Source of the DNA: an uncultured Eubacteriales bacterium
GTDB lineage: Bacteria > Bacillota > Clostridia > Oscillospirales > Acutalibacteraceae
Direction: 5' to 3'
DNA length: 64,000 bases
NCBI GenBank assembly: GCA_900317765.1
Contig: ONID01000002.1
Coordinates: 1-64,000 of the forward strand
Shown here: in pieces, positions 27,048 to 36,281 of the stretch
Layout: every line of letters starts with the position of its first letter
Position numbering within the stretch: the first letter of the stretch is position 1
Notes under the pieces: model-generated
What the model saw: the letters and a program-made list of their open reading frames with translations, nothing else
Told to the model about the DNA's origin: nothing
The model's database searches: none
Position numbers and translations under genes: made by a program

Positions 27048-27140
27048 GTTTCCCCTGTTTTCGCCTGAGACGCTTCTCGGTAAAGCGTTTATCCCGATAC
27101 AAATTTATCCCTATTATTTCTTAGAGAGGATCTGATTCTA

Positions 27141-29759
27141 ATGGCAAAGGAAATGCCGAAAACCTATGAACCGCAGGAGGCGGAAGACAGAATTTACAAT
27201 AACTGGATGGAAAAGGGCTATTTCCATACCGAGATTGACCGCAGCAAAAAACCCTACACCATCGTGATGCCGCCGCCCAATATCACCGGACAGCTCCACA
27301 TGGGTCACGCTCTTGACAACACCCTCCAGGATATACTCATCCGCTGGAGAAGAATGCAGGGCTACTGCACACTCTGGCTTCCCGGCACCGATCACGCTTC
27401 CATTGCGACGGAGGCCAAGGTGGTTGAGAAGCTGCGCAAGGAAGGCATCAGCAAGGAAGAACTCGGCAGAGAGAAATTCCTCGAGCAGGTCTGGGACTGG
27501 AAACGCGAATACGGCGGAAGAATCGTCAAGCAGCTCAGAAAGATGGGCTCCTCCTGCGACTGGGAACGCGAGCGCTTCACCATGGACGAAGGATGCTCCA
27601 AGGCGGTTACCGAGGTATTCAACAAGATGTATGAGGAAGGCCTCATCTACCGCGGTGAAAGAATCATCAACTGGTGCCCCCACTGCAAGACCTCGATTTC
27701 GGATGCGGAGGTTGAATTTGAAGAGAAGGACGCGTTCTTCTGGCATCTGCGTTACCCGCTGACCGACGGCAGCGGATATTTAGAGCTTGCCACTACACGT
27801 CCCGAAACCATGATCGGCGATACCGCCGTTGCGGTTCATCCGGAGGACGAGAGATACAAGCACCTGATCGGCAAGACCTGTATCCTTCCGCTCTTCGACA
27901 GGGAGATTCCGATCGTCGCCGATGAATACGTTGAAATGGACTTCGGAACCGGCGTTGTCAAGATCACACCTGCCCACGACCCCAACGACTTTGAGGTAGG
28001 TCTGCGCCACGATCTTCCTGTCATCAATGTGATGAACGAGGATGCGACCATCAACGAGCAGGGCGGCAAGTACCAGGGCATGACCCGCGAGGAATGCCGC
28101 AAGGCCATCGTCGCCGACCTCGACGCGGGCGGATTCCTTGTGAAGATCGAGCCGATGAAGCACAATGTCGGCACCTGCTACCGCTGCAAGACAATCGTTG
28201 AGCCGAGAGTTTCCAAGCAGTGGTTTGTCAAGATGAAGCCTCTCGCCGAGCCCGCTATCGAAGCGGTTCGCAGCGGTGAGACAAAATTTGTCCCCGAGAG
28301 ATTTGACAAGATCTATTTCAACTGGATGGAGAATATCCGCGACTGGTGCATTTCCAGACAGCTCTGGTGGGGTCACAGAATACCCGCGTGGTACTGCGAC
28401 GACTGCGGTGAGATCACCGTCGCCAGAACAACCCCAGGCAAGTGCTCCAAGTGCGGCAGCGAGCACATTCATCAGGACGAGGACACCCTTGACACATGGT
28501 TCTCCTCTGCGCTCTGGCCCTTCTCCACGCTGGGCTGGCCGGAAAAGACCGAGGAACTTGACTTCTTCTATCCCACCAGTACGCTTGTTACAGGTTACGA
28601 TATTATCTTCTTCTGGGTTGCCAGAATGATTTTCTCCGGTGTTCACGACATGAACGCTGCCCCCTTTGAGAATGTATTCATTCACGGCATTGTGAGAGAC
28701 GGTGAAGGACGCAAGATGTCCAAGTCTCTCGGCAACGGCGTAGACCCGCTCGAAGTCATCAATAAATACGGCGCGGACTCGCTCCGTTTCTCGCTGGTCA
28801 GCGGCATCAGCCCCGGCAGCGACATGCGCTACAGCGAAAAGAAGGTAGAATCCTGCCGCAACTTCGGCAACAAGCTGTGGAACGCGACCCGCTTTGTCAT
28901 GATGAACGTCGAGGACGGCGACATGCCGGGAATTCCCGAAAAGTTGGAGTTAGAGGATAAATGGATTCTTGACAGGCTCAACACCCTGATCAGGGAAATG
29001 ACCGAGAATATGGAGCATTTTGACATCGGTGTTGCCGTTGCCAAGCTGTATGATTTCATCTGGGACTGCTACTGCGACTGGTACATCGAGCTTGCCAAGA
29101 CCCGCCTGAACGCCGGCGGCAAGACGGCAGCCGACGCACGCGCGGTGCTGCTCTATGTCCTGACCGACATCATCAAGCTGCTGCATCCCTTCATGCCCTT
29201 TGTCACGGAAGAAATCTTCACCATCATCCCCCACGAAGGTGAGACGCTCATGCTTGCCAAGTGGCCTGAGTACAGAGAGGACTTCGCATTCAGTGAGGAA
29301 GCGGAAAAGATGGAGCGCATCATGTCGGCAATCAAGGCGATCAGAACACGCCGCAGCGAGATGAACGTTCCGCCCTCCAAGAAGGCACACGTCTACATCG
29401 AGACAGCCTACGGCGAGACCTTCGAGCACGGTGCAAAGTTCTTTGACAAGCTGGCGTCCGCGAGTGCGGTTGAGGTCGGTGAGCGCTTTGCTATAGAAGG
29501 CGCGGTCACCATCATCTCCGACGGCGCAAAGATTCTCATTCCGCTCGATGAACTGGTCGACAAGGAGAAGGAACTTGCACGCCTGAACAAGGAGCTTGAA
29601 AAGGCGGAGAAGGATATTACCATGCTGCAGGGCAAGCTATCCAATGAGAAGTTTGTTTCCAAGGCTCCCGCGAACATCATAGAAGCCGAGCGTACCAAAC
29701 TTGCCAAGGCGGAGGAACGCAAAGCGATCATTCTGGAAACCATGGAAAAATTCAGATAA
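27141..29759 (+). CDS. valS: Valyl-tRNA synthetase
   Basis: Charges tRNA-Val. The class I motifs are HMGH at residues 53-56 and KMSKS at residues 525-529. Also visible are the editing (CP1) region with [17 protein letters not shown], a zinc-like knuckle (CDDC...CSKC) near residue 420, the anticodon-binding region, and a C-terminal coiled coil (about residues 805-870) with alternating Lys/Glu/Leu as in bacterial ValRS. At 872 residues the length is typical. It is controlled by the preceding T-box. Confidence 0.98.
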   Translation: MAKEMPKTYEPQEAEDRIYNNWMEKGYFHTEIDRSKKPYTIVMPPPNITGQLHMGHALDNTLQDILIRWRRMQGYCTLWLPGTDHASIATEAKVVEKLRKEGISKEELGREKFLEQVWDWKREYGGRIVKQLRKMGSSCDWERERFTMDEGCSKAVTEVFNKMYEEGLIYRGERIINWCPHCKTSISDAEVEFEEKDAFFWHLRYPLTDGSGYLELATTRPETMIGDTAVAVHPEDERYKHLIGKTCILPLFDREIPIVADEYVEMDFGTGVVKITPAHDPNDFEVGLRHDLPVINVMNEDATINEQGGKYQGMTREECRKAIVADLDAGGFLVKIEPMKHNVGTCYRCKTIVEPRVSKQWFVKMKPLAEPAIEAVRSGETKFVPERFDKIYFNWMENIRDWCISRQLWWGHRIPAWYCDDCGEITVARTTPGKCSKCGSEHIHQDEDTLDTWFSSALWPFSTLGWPEKTEELDFFYPTSTLVTGYDIIFFWVARMIFSGVHDMNAAPFENVFIHGIVRDGEGRKMSKSLGNGVDPLEVINKYGADSLRFSLVSGISPGSDMRYSEKKVESCRNFGNKLWNATRFVMMNVEDGDMPGIPEKLELEDKWILDRLNTLIREMTENMEHFDIGVAVAKLYDFIWDCYCDWYIELAKTRLNAGGKTAADARAVLLYVLTDIIKLLHPFMPFVTEEIFTIIPHEGETLMLAKWPEYREDFAFSEEAEKMERIMSAIKAIRTRRSEMNVPPSKKAHVYIETAYGETFEHGAKFFDKLASASAVEVGERFAIEGAVTIISDGAKILIPLDELVDKEKELARLNKELEKAEKDITMLQGKLSNEKFVSKAPANIIEAERTKLAKAEERKAIILETMEKFR

Positions 29760-29786
29760 TAATTTTCCCTGCACATTTTGAAGGGC

Positions 29787-29829
29787 ATATTCCGGCGTTA
29801 TTCTCAAAATAGAACCAACGCCGGAATAT
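29787..29829. repeat. Perfect inverted repeat (13-bp arms)
   Basis: ATATTCCGGCGTT (29787-29799) and AACGCCGGAATAT (29817-29829) between valS and folC. There is no T-run, so it may be an RNA-stability or weak termination hairpin. Confidence 0.6.
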
Positions 29830-29849
29830 CGCTTGAATGAGGTGTTTTT

Positions 29850-31154
29850 GTGAATTATACAGAGGCAAGAGCCTATGTGGACTCCACCGAGAAATTCGGG
29901 ATCAAGCCGGGACTCGATCGCATCAATAAAATGATGACCTATCTCGGCAACCCGCAGGACAAGCTGAAATTCGTGCATGTGGCAGGCACCAACGGCAAAG
30001 GCTCCACCTGCACCATGCTTGCGTCGATTCTGACAGGCGCGGGCTATAAGACGGGACTTTTTACCTCTCCGTATGTCATCGATTTCCGCGAGAGATTCAT
30101 GGTGGACGGAGAAATGATCAGCGAAGAAGAATTCGCCGAAATAATGACGCGACTGAAGACGGTCAACGACCTGCTGGAGAAATCGGGCTGCAACCTGACG
30201 CAGTTTGAACTGATCACCGCCGTGGCATTTCTGTGGTTTGTGGAAAAAGAGTGTGATGTGGTGGTTCTGGAATGCGGTTTAGGCGGCAGGCTGGACTCCA
30301 CCAATGTCATCAAGGAACCGCTCTGCACGGTGATTACCAAAATTTCACTCGACCACACCGACATTTTAGGCGATACGGTGGAAAAAATCGCCGGAGAAAA
30401 GGCCGGAATCATCAAGTCGGGATGTCCGGTCATTCTGGCTCCGAATCAGCCTCATGAGGCAGTTTCGGTCATTGTCAGAAAATGCGCCGAGTTTGGCAGT
30501 CCTCTCACCGTGAGCGGAATGGACACCGTTTCGGTCAAAACCATGCTGCCCACCATGACGGAGATCAATTATGCCGAGCTGCGCCTAATGGTTCCGCTGG
30601 CAGGACCTCATCAGGTGGAAAACGCCATCACGGCAGTCAACGCGGCAAGAGAGCTTAATGAACGCGGCCTGAAACTGTCTGATGACAAGATCGTGGCAGG
30701 CATAGCCAAAGCAAAGATACCGGCACGCTTTGAGATCATATCCCACGATCCGCTTGTCGTGGTGGACGGTGCGCACAATCCCGACGGCATTGAAGCGCTT
30801 TGCAATTCAATAGAAGCCCTTCTCGGCGGCAGGAGCATTGTGGGAATCATCGGTATGCTGCGAGACAAGGCTTATGAATCGGCATTAGCGGAGATTGTAC
30901 CGCATTTTGATATGGTGCTGACCGTCACACCGAACAGTCCGAGGGCACTCAGCGCAAAGGATCTGGCGGCATGCGCGCAGCAGTTTGCGGGTGAGGATGT
31001 AACGGTAAAGCCGGTAGAGAGCCTGAAAAAGGCCGCTTCGCTTGCGCTTGATATGACTGATGAAGCGTCCGCCGTGGTTGTCTGCGGTTCGCTGTATCTT
31101 GCGTCGGAAATGCTTCCGCTGATGAAAGAAATGATCGAGTCAAGAAAAGACTGA
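29850..31154 (+). CDS. folC: Folylpolyglutamate/dihydrofolate synthase
   Basis: Adds glutamate to folates (and possibly to dihydropteroate). The Mur-ligase-like ATP loop is VAGTNGKGSTCTML near residue 48. LECGLGGRLDSTNVI and ISLDHTDILGDTVEKIAGEKAGIIK follow, and the C-terminal domain begins near VVVDGAHNPDG. The start is a GTG preceded by GAGGTG. At 434 residues it is normal. With fhs and the 5-formyl-THF cyclo-ligase it makes the third folate gene in the window. Confidence 0.96.
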   Translation: MNYTEARAYVDSTEKFGIKPGLDRINKMMTYLGNPQDKLKFVHVAGTNGKGSTCTMLASILTGAGYKTGLFTSPYVIDFRERFMVDGEMISEEEFAEIMTRLKTVNDLLEKSGCNLTQFELITAVAFLWFVEKECDVVVLECGLGGRLDSTNVIKEPLCTVITKISLDHTDILGDTVEKIAGEKAGIIKSGCPVILAPNQPHEAVSVIVRKCAEFGSPLTVSGMDTVSVKTMLPTMTEINYAELRLMVPLAGPHQVENAITAVNAARELNERGLKLSDDKIVAGIAKAKIPARFEIISHDPLVVVDGAHNPDGIEALCNSIEALLGGRSIVGIIGMLRDKAYESALAEIVPHFDMVLTVTPNSPRALSAKDLAACAQQFAGEDVTVKPVESLKKAASLALDMTDEASAVVVCGSLYLASEMLPLMKEMIESRKD

Positions 31155-31191
31155 GCGTAATTCTTATTAAGAAATAATAAGGAATGATTAT

Positions 31192-31920
31192 ATGTCTTCA
31201 GATGGAAAAAAGCACGGCGGTCACAGAGACCGTCTGAGAGAACGCTTTATCAGAGACGGTCTTGACGGTTTCGAAGAGCACAATATTCTTGAAATGCTGC
31301 TTTTTTATCCCATCCCTCAGAAGGATACCAACGAATTGGCGCATGCACTGCTTGACAGATTCGGTAGTTTAGAGAGCGTATTCAACGCCACGCCGGAGGA
31401 ACTGATGCAGATAGATGGCGTTGGAGAGCATACCGCCCGATTTCTCAGCATGTTTTCAAAAACAATAGATGCATACATAACCGATCGCAGGCAAAATGAG
31501 ATGATCAGCGGAATAGAGAATATTACGGATTTTGCGATAAAAAAACTTGCTTATTTACCGACTGAGTGCCTGCTCATGCTGTTTATTGACAACAAACAAT
31601 TCATGATCAGCTGGCATGTTTTGCAGGAAGGATGTATCTCTCCTCAGATGATCGACAACCGGAGTATAGCGCGTATGGTGATGGGAACCAATACGATGTA
31701 TGTCATGATGGCGCGGAACAATCCCAAAGGCAAGGCCAAGCTCGGCAAAAAGGATAACGGGATTGCGCTGATGGTATCCGAGGCTTTGCGTTCTATCGGA
31801 GTGGTGCTGTTTGATTACGTAGCGGTGGGACATGACCGTTCCTTTTGCGCAATGTTTGGCAATGCCTATACGTGTGAAAACGAAGACGCAGGCGTCAAAA
31901 AGGCGGGTGATTCAAAATAG
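31192..31920 (+). CDS. radC: RadC-family protein with degenerate JAMM metal site
   Basis: RadC proteins pair an N-terminal UPF0758 helical part with a JAMM metalloprotease-fold domain; the function is unsettled. Here the N-terminus has HRDRLRERFIRDGLDGFEEHNILEMLL and a helix-hairpin-helix-like LMQIDGVGEHTARFL. In the C-terminal domain the usual H-N-H-P-S-G reads R-N-N-P-K-G (about residues 183-188), so both metal-binding His are lost. The later D-H becomes D-Y (LFDYVAVG). It is 242 residues long, 37 bp after folC. It is likely not a metal-dependent peptidase. Confidence 0.87.
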   Translation: MSSDGKKHGGHRDRLRERFIRDGLDGFEEHNILEMLLFYPIPQKDTNELAHALLDRFGSLESVFNATPEELMQIDGVGEHTARFLSMFSKTIDAYITDRRQNEMISGIENITDFAIKKLAYLPTECLLMLFIDNKQFMISWHVLQEGCISPQMIDNRSIARMVMGTNTMYVMMARNNPKGKAKLGKKDNGIALMVSEALRSIGVVLFDYVAVGHDRSFCAMFGNAYTCENEDAGVKKAGDSK

Positions 31921-31946
31921 AGCTTTACAAGGTTTTTCTTTCAGAA

Positions 31947-33266
31947 ATGCAGGATATGCTCGGCGGTGAGTTTTCCGATTTTGAAGCCTGTATGCTTTTG
32001 CCGCATCTGAGGGGAATAAGAGTGAACACGCTGAAATTAGCGCTTGAAAAATCCGACTGGCTCGGATTGCCTATCAGAAGGTGCCCTTTTTCAGAATGTG
32101 GATTCTATCTCGATTCGGATGACCTGAGCATCGGCAATTCTCCTTGGCACCATGCGGGAGCCATCTATTCACAGGAACCGTCGGCAATGTCGGCGGTGAC
32201 GATACTTGACCCGCAGCCCGGAGAGAAGGTGCTGGATATGTGCGCGGCTCCCGGCGGCAAATCGACCCAGATCGCAGCCGCTCTGAAGGGAGAGGGATTG
32301 CTGTGGAGCAATGAATTCGTCCGCAAACGCGCGCAGATATTGCTGTCGAACGTCGAGCGCATGGGCATCAGAAACGGCGTAGTGTCAAGCGCACATCCCG
32401 ACCGGCTTGCGGAAGGTCTGAGCGGATTCTTTGACAAGGTGCTGGTGGATGCCCCTTGCTCCGGTGAGGGAATGTTCCGCAGGGATCCGCAGGCGGTAGC
32501 TGACTGGTCGCCGGAGCATTCGTCCACCTGTGCCGTGCGGCAGCTTGCCATTCTCGACAGTGCGGCAAAGTGCCTGCGGGATGGCGGCGTGCTGGTGTAT
32601 TCCACCTGCACCTTCTCCTTCCGTGAGAATGAGGATGTTGTGGCGGCATTTCTCGACAGTCACCCCGATTTTGTTCTGGAACCGTGCGGCGTGGAGTTCG
32701 GCAGATCGGGATTTGACCGCAGCGACAAATATGACCTGACGCTGACACGCAGAATATTTCCCATGGACGGAGGCGAAGGGCATTTTGCCGCTAAACTGCG
32801 CAAAAGAGGCGAACCCTGCGCCGCCTCGCTTCCGACCGTAAGTGCCAAGACAGGGGACGACGAAAAACGCGCCCGGGAGTTGTATGCATCCTGTTTTGGA
32901 AGCCTTCCCTACGGCATCGTCAGCCGGATAGGGGAGAGCTGCTACATTTTGCCCGCAATGATGCCGGAGGTCAAGGGACTCGGCGTACTACGGGGAGGCG
33001 TGTTGTTAGGCGACATAATGAAGAACCGTATAGAGCCTTCCCATGCGCTGTTTATGGCAGCCAGGGCGGAGGATTGTTCTTCGCTGGTGTCATTCGAGCC
33101 GGATTCCCGTGAACTTGCAGCGTTTCTGCACGGCGAGGAGATGGCGGTGGAGGATTCGCTCCGGGGCTATACGGCGGTAGCCTGCAAAGATGCCGTGACG
33201 GGCTTCGGTAAATGCTCCGGAGGCAGACTCAAAAACCGATACCCGAAGGGACTAAGAATGCTGTAA
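31947..33266 (+). CDS. RsmF-like rRNA cytosine-C5 methyltransferase
   Basis: Methylates cytosine in rRNA using S-adenosylmethionine. The SAM-binding block is VLDMCAAPGGKSTQIAAAL (about residue 94). The two active-site Cys regions are VDAPCSGEGMFRRD and LVYSTCTFSFRENEDVV. The C-terminal 130 residues resemble the RsmF PUA-like part (ending GGRLKNRYPKGLRML). The first ATG may not be the natural start: the same frame continues upstream to 31911 with family-like residues (ELYKVFLSE) but no ATG, GTG or TTG. It lies 26 bp after radC. Confidence 0.9.
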   Translation: MQDMLGGEFSDFEACMLLPHLRGIRVNTLKLALEKSDWLGLPIRRCPFSECGFYLDSDDLSIGNSPWHHAGAIYSQEPSAMSAVTILDPQPGEKVLDMCAAPGGKSTQIAAALKGEGLLWSNEFVRKRAQILLSNVERMGIRNGVVSSAHPDRLAEGLSGFFDKVLVDAPCSGEGMFRRDPQAVADWSPEHSSTCAVRQLAILDSAAKCLRDGGVLVYSTCTFSFRENEDVVAAFLDSHPDFVLEPCGVEFGRSGFDRSDKYDLTLTRRIFPMDGGEGHFAAKLRKRGEPCAASLPTVSAKTGDDEKRARELYASCFGSLPYGIVSRIGESCYILPAMMPEVKGLGVLRGGVLLGDIMKNRIEPSHALFMAARAEDCSSLVSFEPDSRELAAFLHGEEMAVEDSLRGYTAVACKDAVTGFGKCSGGRLKNRYPKGLRML

Positions 33267-33282
33267 TTATTTTATGATTTAC

Positions 33283-33311
33283 TTGTATATTCCGATCATT
33301 CATGATATAAT
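33283..33311 (+). promoter_or_regulatory. Predicted promoter of the lipoprotein gene
   Basis: -35 TTGTAT (33283-33288), 17-bp spacer, -10 TATAAT (33306-33311). Confidence 0.5.
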
Positions 33312-33381
33312 CAAATTATAAGAGCATTGTTGAAAACATTTGCTCGAAATTTCATGGGAAGGGTCGGTTGTTATTTTGAAA

Positions 33382-34011
33382 ATGAAAAGAATTCTCGGCG
33401 TAGCTCTTTGCGCGGCAATGCTTTTGTCGTTAAGCTCCTGTCTTCGACTGATTGTGAAAAGCGCTCATTCCGGAAGCTCCGAAACGTCATCGGAGGTTTA
33501 CGGATTTTCCTCAGAGGAACCCGTATCTTCTGAAGAGGATGTATCTTCCGCTATTTCTCTCAATAAGGAATACGGAAACGAAACGGTGGGCTGGTTCACG
33601 CTCGACAGCACATTCTTCCAGTGGTACACGCCCGGCAATGCAGAAACATGCGTGCAGTACGCCAAATCACCCACGGAAATACTGACGATGGATGTGTTCG
33701 ACTGTGCCTCGATCAAGGAACAGACAGGCGTTGATTTTGATTCACTGACCGCAGCCAACACCAAAATGTACCAGCTGGAACAGGCGTCCCAGACAGAGAA
33801 TATTCAGAAACTGACCGGAGCGCAGGAGTCCCTTGGCAATTATCCTGCCTATCAGGTCTATTGTTACTATCCCGACGACGATCAGTATCTTGTCACATGG
33901 TACATGGATTCTCCCGACAAAACAAAGGTTTATTATGTCGCGGCGGAATTCAGGTCGAGTGAAATGGACTTCTTTAATTATGCCCAGACCTACAGGATGC
34001 CGGGCAATTGA
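33382..34011 (+). CDS. Predicted lipoprotein of unknown function
   Basis: No family recognised. It starts MKRILGVALCAAMLLSLSSC, a classical lipoprotein signal with L-S-S-C lipobox at residue 20, then a Ser/Glu-rich spacer of about 35 residues. A compact domain of about 130 residues follows with several aromatic positions (WFTLDSTFFQWYTPG, YPAYQVYCYYPDDDQYLVTWY), reminiscent of the PsbP-like/DUF lipoproteins common in clostridia. A TTG two codons upstream (33376) is an alternative start. It has its own promoter and is not clearly part of an operon. Confidence 0.78.
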   Translation: MKRILGVALCAAMLLSLSSCLRLIVKSAHSGSSETSSEVYGFSSEEPVSSEEDVSSAISLNKEYGNETVGWFTLDSTFFQWYTPGNAETCVQYAKSPTEILTMDVFDCASIKEQTGVDFDSLTAANTKMYQLEQASQTENIQKLTGAQESLGNYPAYQVYCYYPDDDQYLVTWYMDSPDKTKVYYVAAEFRSSEMDFFNYAQTYRMPGN

Positions 34012-34092
34012 CAAACGATTCGTTTTTCGGACGGTTCAAGGAGTAAAATCCGGCGCCGTCAGATTTTTTTATTATGTTATTGCATTAGCATA

Positions 34093-34121
34093 TTGACATT
34101 TTTGACGATTTCAAGTAAAAT
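34093..34121 (+). promoter_or_regulatory. Predicted promoter of lysS
   Basis: -35 TTGACA (34093-34098), 17-bp spacer, -10 TAAAAT (34116-34121). Transcription would begin near 34128, so the ATG at 34131 is unlikely and the one at 34155 is favoured. Confidence 0.6.
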
Positions 34122-34154
34122 ATAGCTTAAATGATTTTTGAGGAGTTTTTAAAA

Positions 34155-36173
34155 ATGCATTGGTCAGAAGAAATAGCACAGCGCATCATCGAGCGCAATC
34201 CCGATAAGGAAGAATACGTATGCGCCGCGGGCATCAGTCCCTCCGGTTCGATACATATAGGCAATTTCCGCGATATAGCCACCAGCTATTTCGTGGTACG
34301 CGCACTCAGGGCAAAGGGCAAAAAGGCAAGACTGCTCTTTTCCTGGGATGAGTTTGACCGCCTGAGAAAGGTTCCGGTCAATGTCGCCAAGGTGGACGGA
34401 GATTTCGAAAAGTTCATCGGCATGCCCTATGTGGACGTCAAAAATCCCTTTGCCGATTCCGATGCCAAAACCTACGCGGAGTATTTCGAGAAGGAATTTA
34501 TGGCATCCATCGAGAAATTCGGCATCGAGATGGATTACCGCTATCAGGCGGACATGTACCGCAGCGGAAAATATAAAGAGTATATCCTTCACGCAATCAG
34601 ACATCGCGGAGAAATATTTGACATTCTCGACAGCCACCGCACGCAGGATGCCCAGGAAGGCGAGAGAGAGGCCTATTTCCCGGTCGGCATCTACTGCCAT
34701 GAGTGCGGCAAGGATACCACCAAGATCGTTTCCTTCGACGAGGACAGCATGACAGCGCAGTACGAATGCGACTGCGGACATCACGGCAGCTTCGACTTCA
34801 ACACCGAGCACAACTGCAAGCTTGCCTGGAAGATCGACTGGCCGATGCGCTGGAAGTTTGAGGGCGTTGACTTCGAACCGGGCGGAAAGGATCACGCCAC
34901 GGTCAACGGCAGCTACGACACCAGCAAGGAAATTTCCAAGGCCATTTTCGACTACGAGCCGCCGATATTCCAGGGCTATGAATTCATTGGCATCAAGGGA
35001 ACCACCGGCAAGATGTCGGGTTCATCGGGACTCAATCTCACACCGGACGCTCTGATGAAGATATACCAGCCGGAGGTCATTCTCTGGCTCTACTCTAAGA
35101 CCGAGCCGCTGAAGGCGTTTGATTTCTGCTTTGACGACGGTATTCTGAGACAGTACTTCGAGTTTGACAAGATGTACAGCGCTGTCAGGAACGGAACCGC
35201 CGACGATTATGTGAAATCCATCATGTACAACACCACCATCGGCGAACGCACCATTGAGACCGTTCCCATGAGCCTGCTTGTGCAGCTGGGTTCTGTGGTG
35301 GACTTCAATATCCCCATGCTGGAAACAGTCTTTGAGAAGATCGGCACTCCCTATAAGTACGAACAGTTTGCAGACCGCCTTGACAGGGCAAAGTACTGGC
35401 TGGAGCAGTGCGCACCCGACCAGGTCAACAAGCTGCGTGTCACCCGCAATTTCGATGTCTACAACACCCTTTCCGACGAGGAAAAGAAGGAAATTGAGCT
35501 GCTTCACGATTATCTCGCCGCCGGCGGTTACAACCTCGACGAGCTGAACACAAAGCTCTATGACATACCCAAGCAGGTCTTTGATGTGACCTCCCTCACC
35601 GACAAGGAACTGAAAAAGCTCCAGGGCGCATTCTTCAAGAGCGTCTACAGGCTGCTGATCGACAAGGAGAAGGGTCCGCGTCTCTATCTCTTCCTTTACG
35701 CCATTGAGCCGGAACGCTATGTCGGACTGCTTGATTTCTCCTATCCTCAGACCGAGGAGGAGAAGGAGCTTGACAAGCCGCCTGTGGAGGAGGAAGTCGT
35801 TCCGGAGAAGGTCTACGGTGACCCCGATCCGGTAGCCGATATCAAGGAAGAAATTGATATCGATACCTTCGGCAAGCTCGACCTTCGTGTATGCAGGATC
35901 CTCAAGGCGCAGGAGATCCGCAAGTCTGCCAACTGCCTGAAGCTCACGCTCTTTGACGGTCTCAAGGAGAGGGTCATCGTTTCGAGCATCAAGCACGACT
36001 ACACCCCCGAACAGCTTGTCGGCAGGAAGATTATTGTCGTTGCCAATCTTGCACCCGCAAGATTCTCCGGCGTACAGAGCAACGGTATGCTGCTTGCCGC
36101 CACCAACAACGCCTGCGGCTGTCAGGTGATATTTGTCGATGATATTGTCCCCGAGGGCACAGCAATTAAATAA
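34155..36173 (+). CDS. lysS: Class I lysyl-tRNA synthetase with C-terminal tRNA-binding domain
   Basis: Charges tRNA-Lys using a class I fold, unlike the class II LysRS of most bacteria. PSGSIHIGNFRD holds the HIGH-type motif (HIGN, residues 34-37) and GTTGKMSGSSG the KMSKS-type motif (residues 286-290). A zinc-type C-x2-C pair (CHECGKD, CDCGHHG) lies near residues 180-215. Residues about 566-672 form an EMAPII/Trbp111-type OB-fold (FGKLDLRVCRI, KLTLFDGLKERVIVSS, SNGMLLAA) usually found at the end of bacterial MetRS. The ATG at 34155 has GGAG 9 nt upstream, giving 672 residues. Confidence 0.95.
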   Translation: MHWSEEIAQRIIERNPDKEEYVCAAGISPSGSIHIGNFRDIATSYFVVRALRAKGKKARLLFSWDEFDRLRKVPVNVAKVDGDFEKFIGMPYVDVKNPFADSDAKTYAEYFEKEFMASIEKFGIEMDYRYQADMYRSGKYKEYILHAIRHRGEIFDILDSHRTQDAQEGEREAYFPVGIYCHECGKDTTKIVSFDEDSMTAQYECDCGHHGSFDFNTEHNCKLAWKIDWPMRWKFEGVDFEPGGKDHATVNGSYDTSKEISKAIFDYEPPIFQGYEFIGIKGTTGKMSGSSGLNLTPDALMKIYQPEVILWLYSKTEPLKAFDFCFDDGILRQYFEFDKMYSAVRNGTADDYVKSIMYNTTIGERTIETVPMSLLVQLGSVVDFNIPMLETVFEKIGTPYKYEQFADRLDRAKYWLEQCAPDQVNKLRVTRNFDVYNTLSDEEKKEIELLHDYLAAGGYNLDELNTKLYDIPKQVFDVTSLTDKELKKLQGAFFKSVYRLLIDKEKGPRLYLFLYAIEPERYVGLLDFSYPQTEEEKELDKPPVEEEVVPEKVYGDPDPVADIKEEIDIDTFGKLDLRVCRILKAQEIRKSANCLKLTLFDGLKERVIVSSIKHDYTPEQLVGRKIIVVANLAPARFSGVQSNGMLLAATNNACGCQVIFVDDIVPEGTAIK

Positions 36174-36182
36174 TGACATAAA

Positions 36183-36234
36183 CGCACGAATTTTCCGGAT
36201 ATTATTAACAGATTGAAAATTCGTGCGCTTTCTA
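36183..36234 (+). terminator. Intrinsic terminator after lysS
   Basis: CGCACGAATTTTC (36183-36195) pairs perfectly with GAAAATTCGTGCG (36215-36227), followed by CTTTCTATT. Confidence 0.75.
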
Positions 36235-36263
36235 TTGTAGACCTGAGAAGAATTTGATATAAT
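36235..36263 (+). promoter_or_regulatory. Predicted promoter of tmk
   Basis: -35 TTGTAG (36235-36240), 17-bp spacer, -10 TATAAT (36258-36263). Confidence 0.5.
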
Positions 36264-36281
36264 TAAACGATAAGGGGTGTT

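Noticed and set aside
34044..34069. Hairpin before the lysS promoter as a terminator
   Set aside because: The stem has mismatches and is short; not strong enough to list despite the T-run after it.
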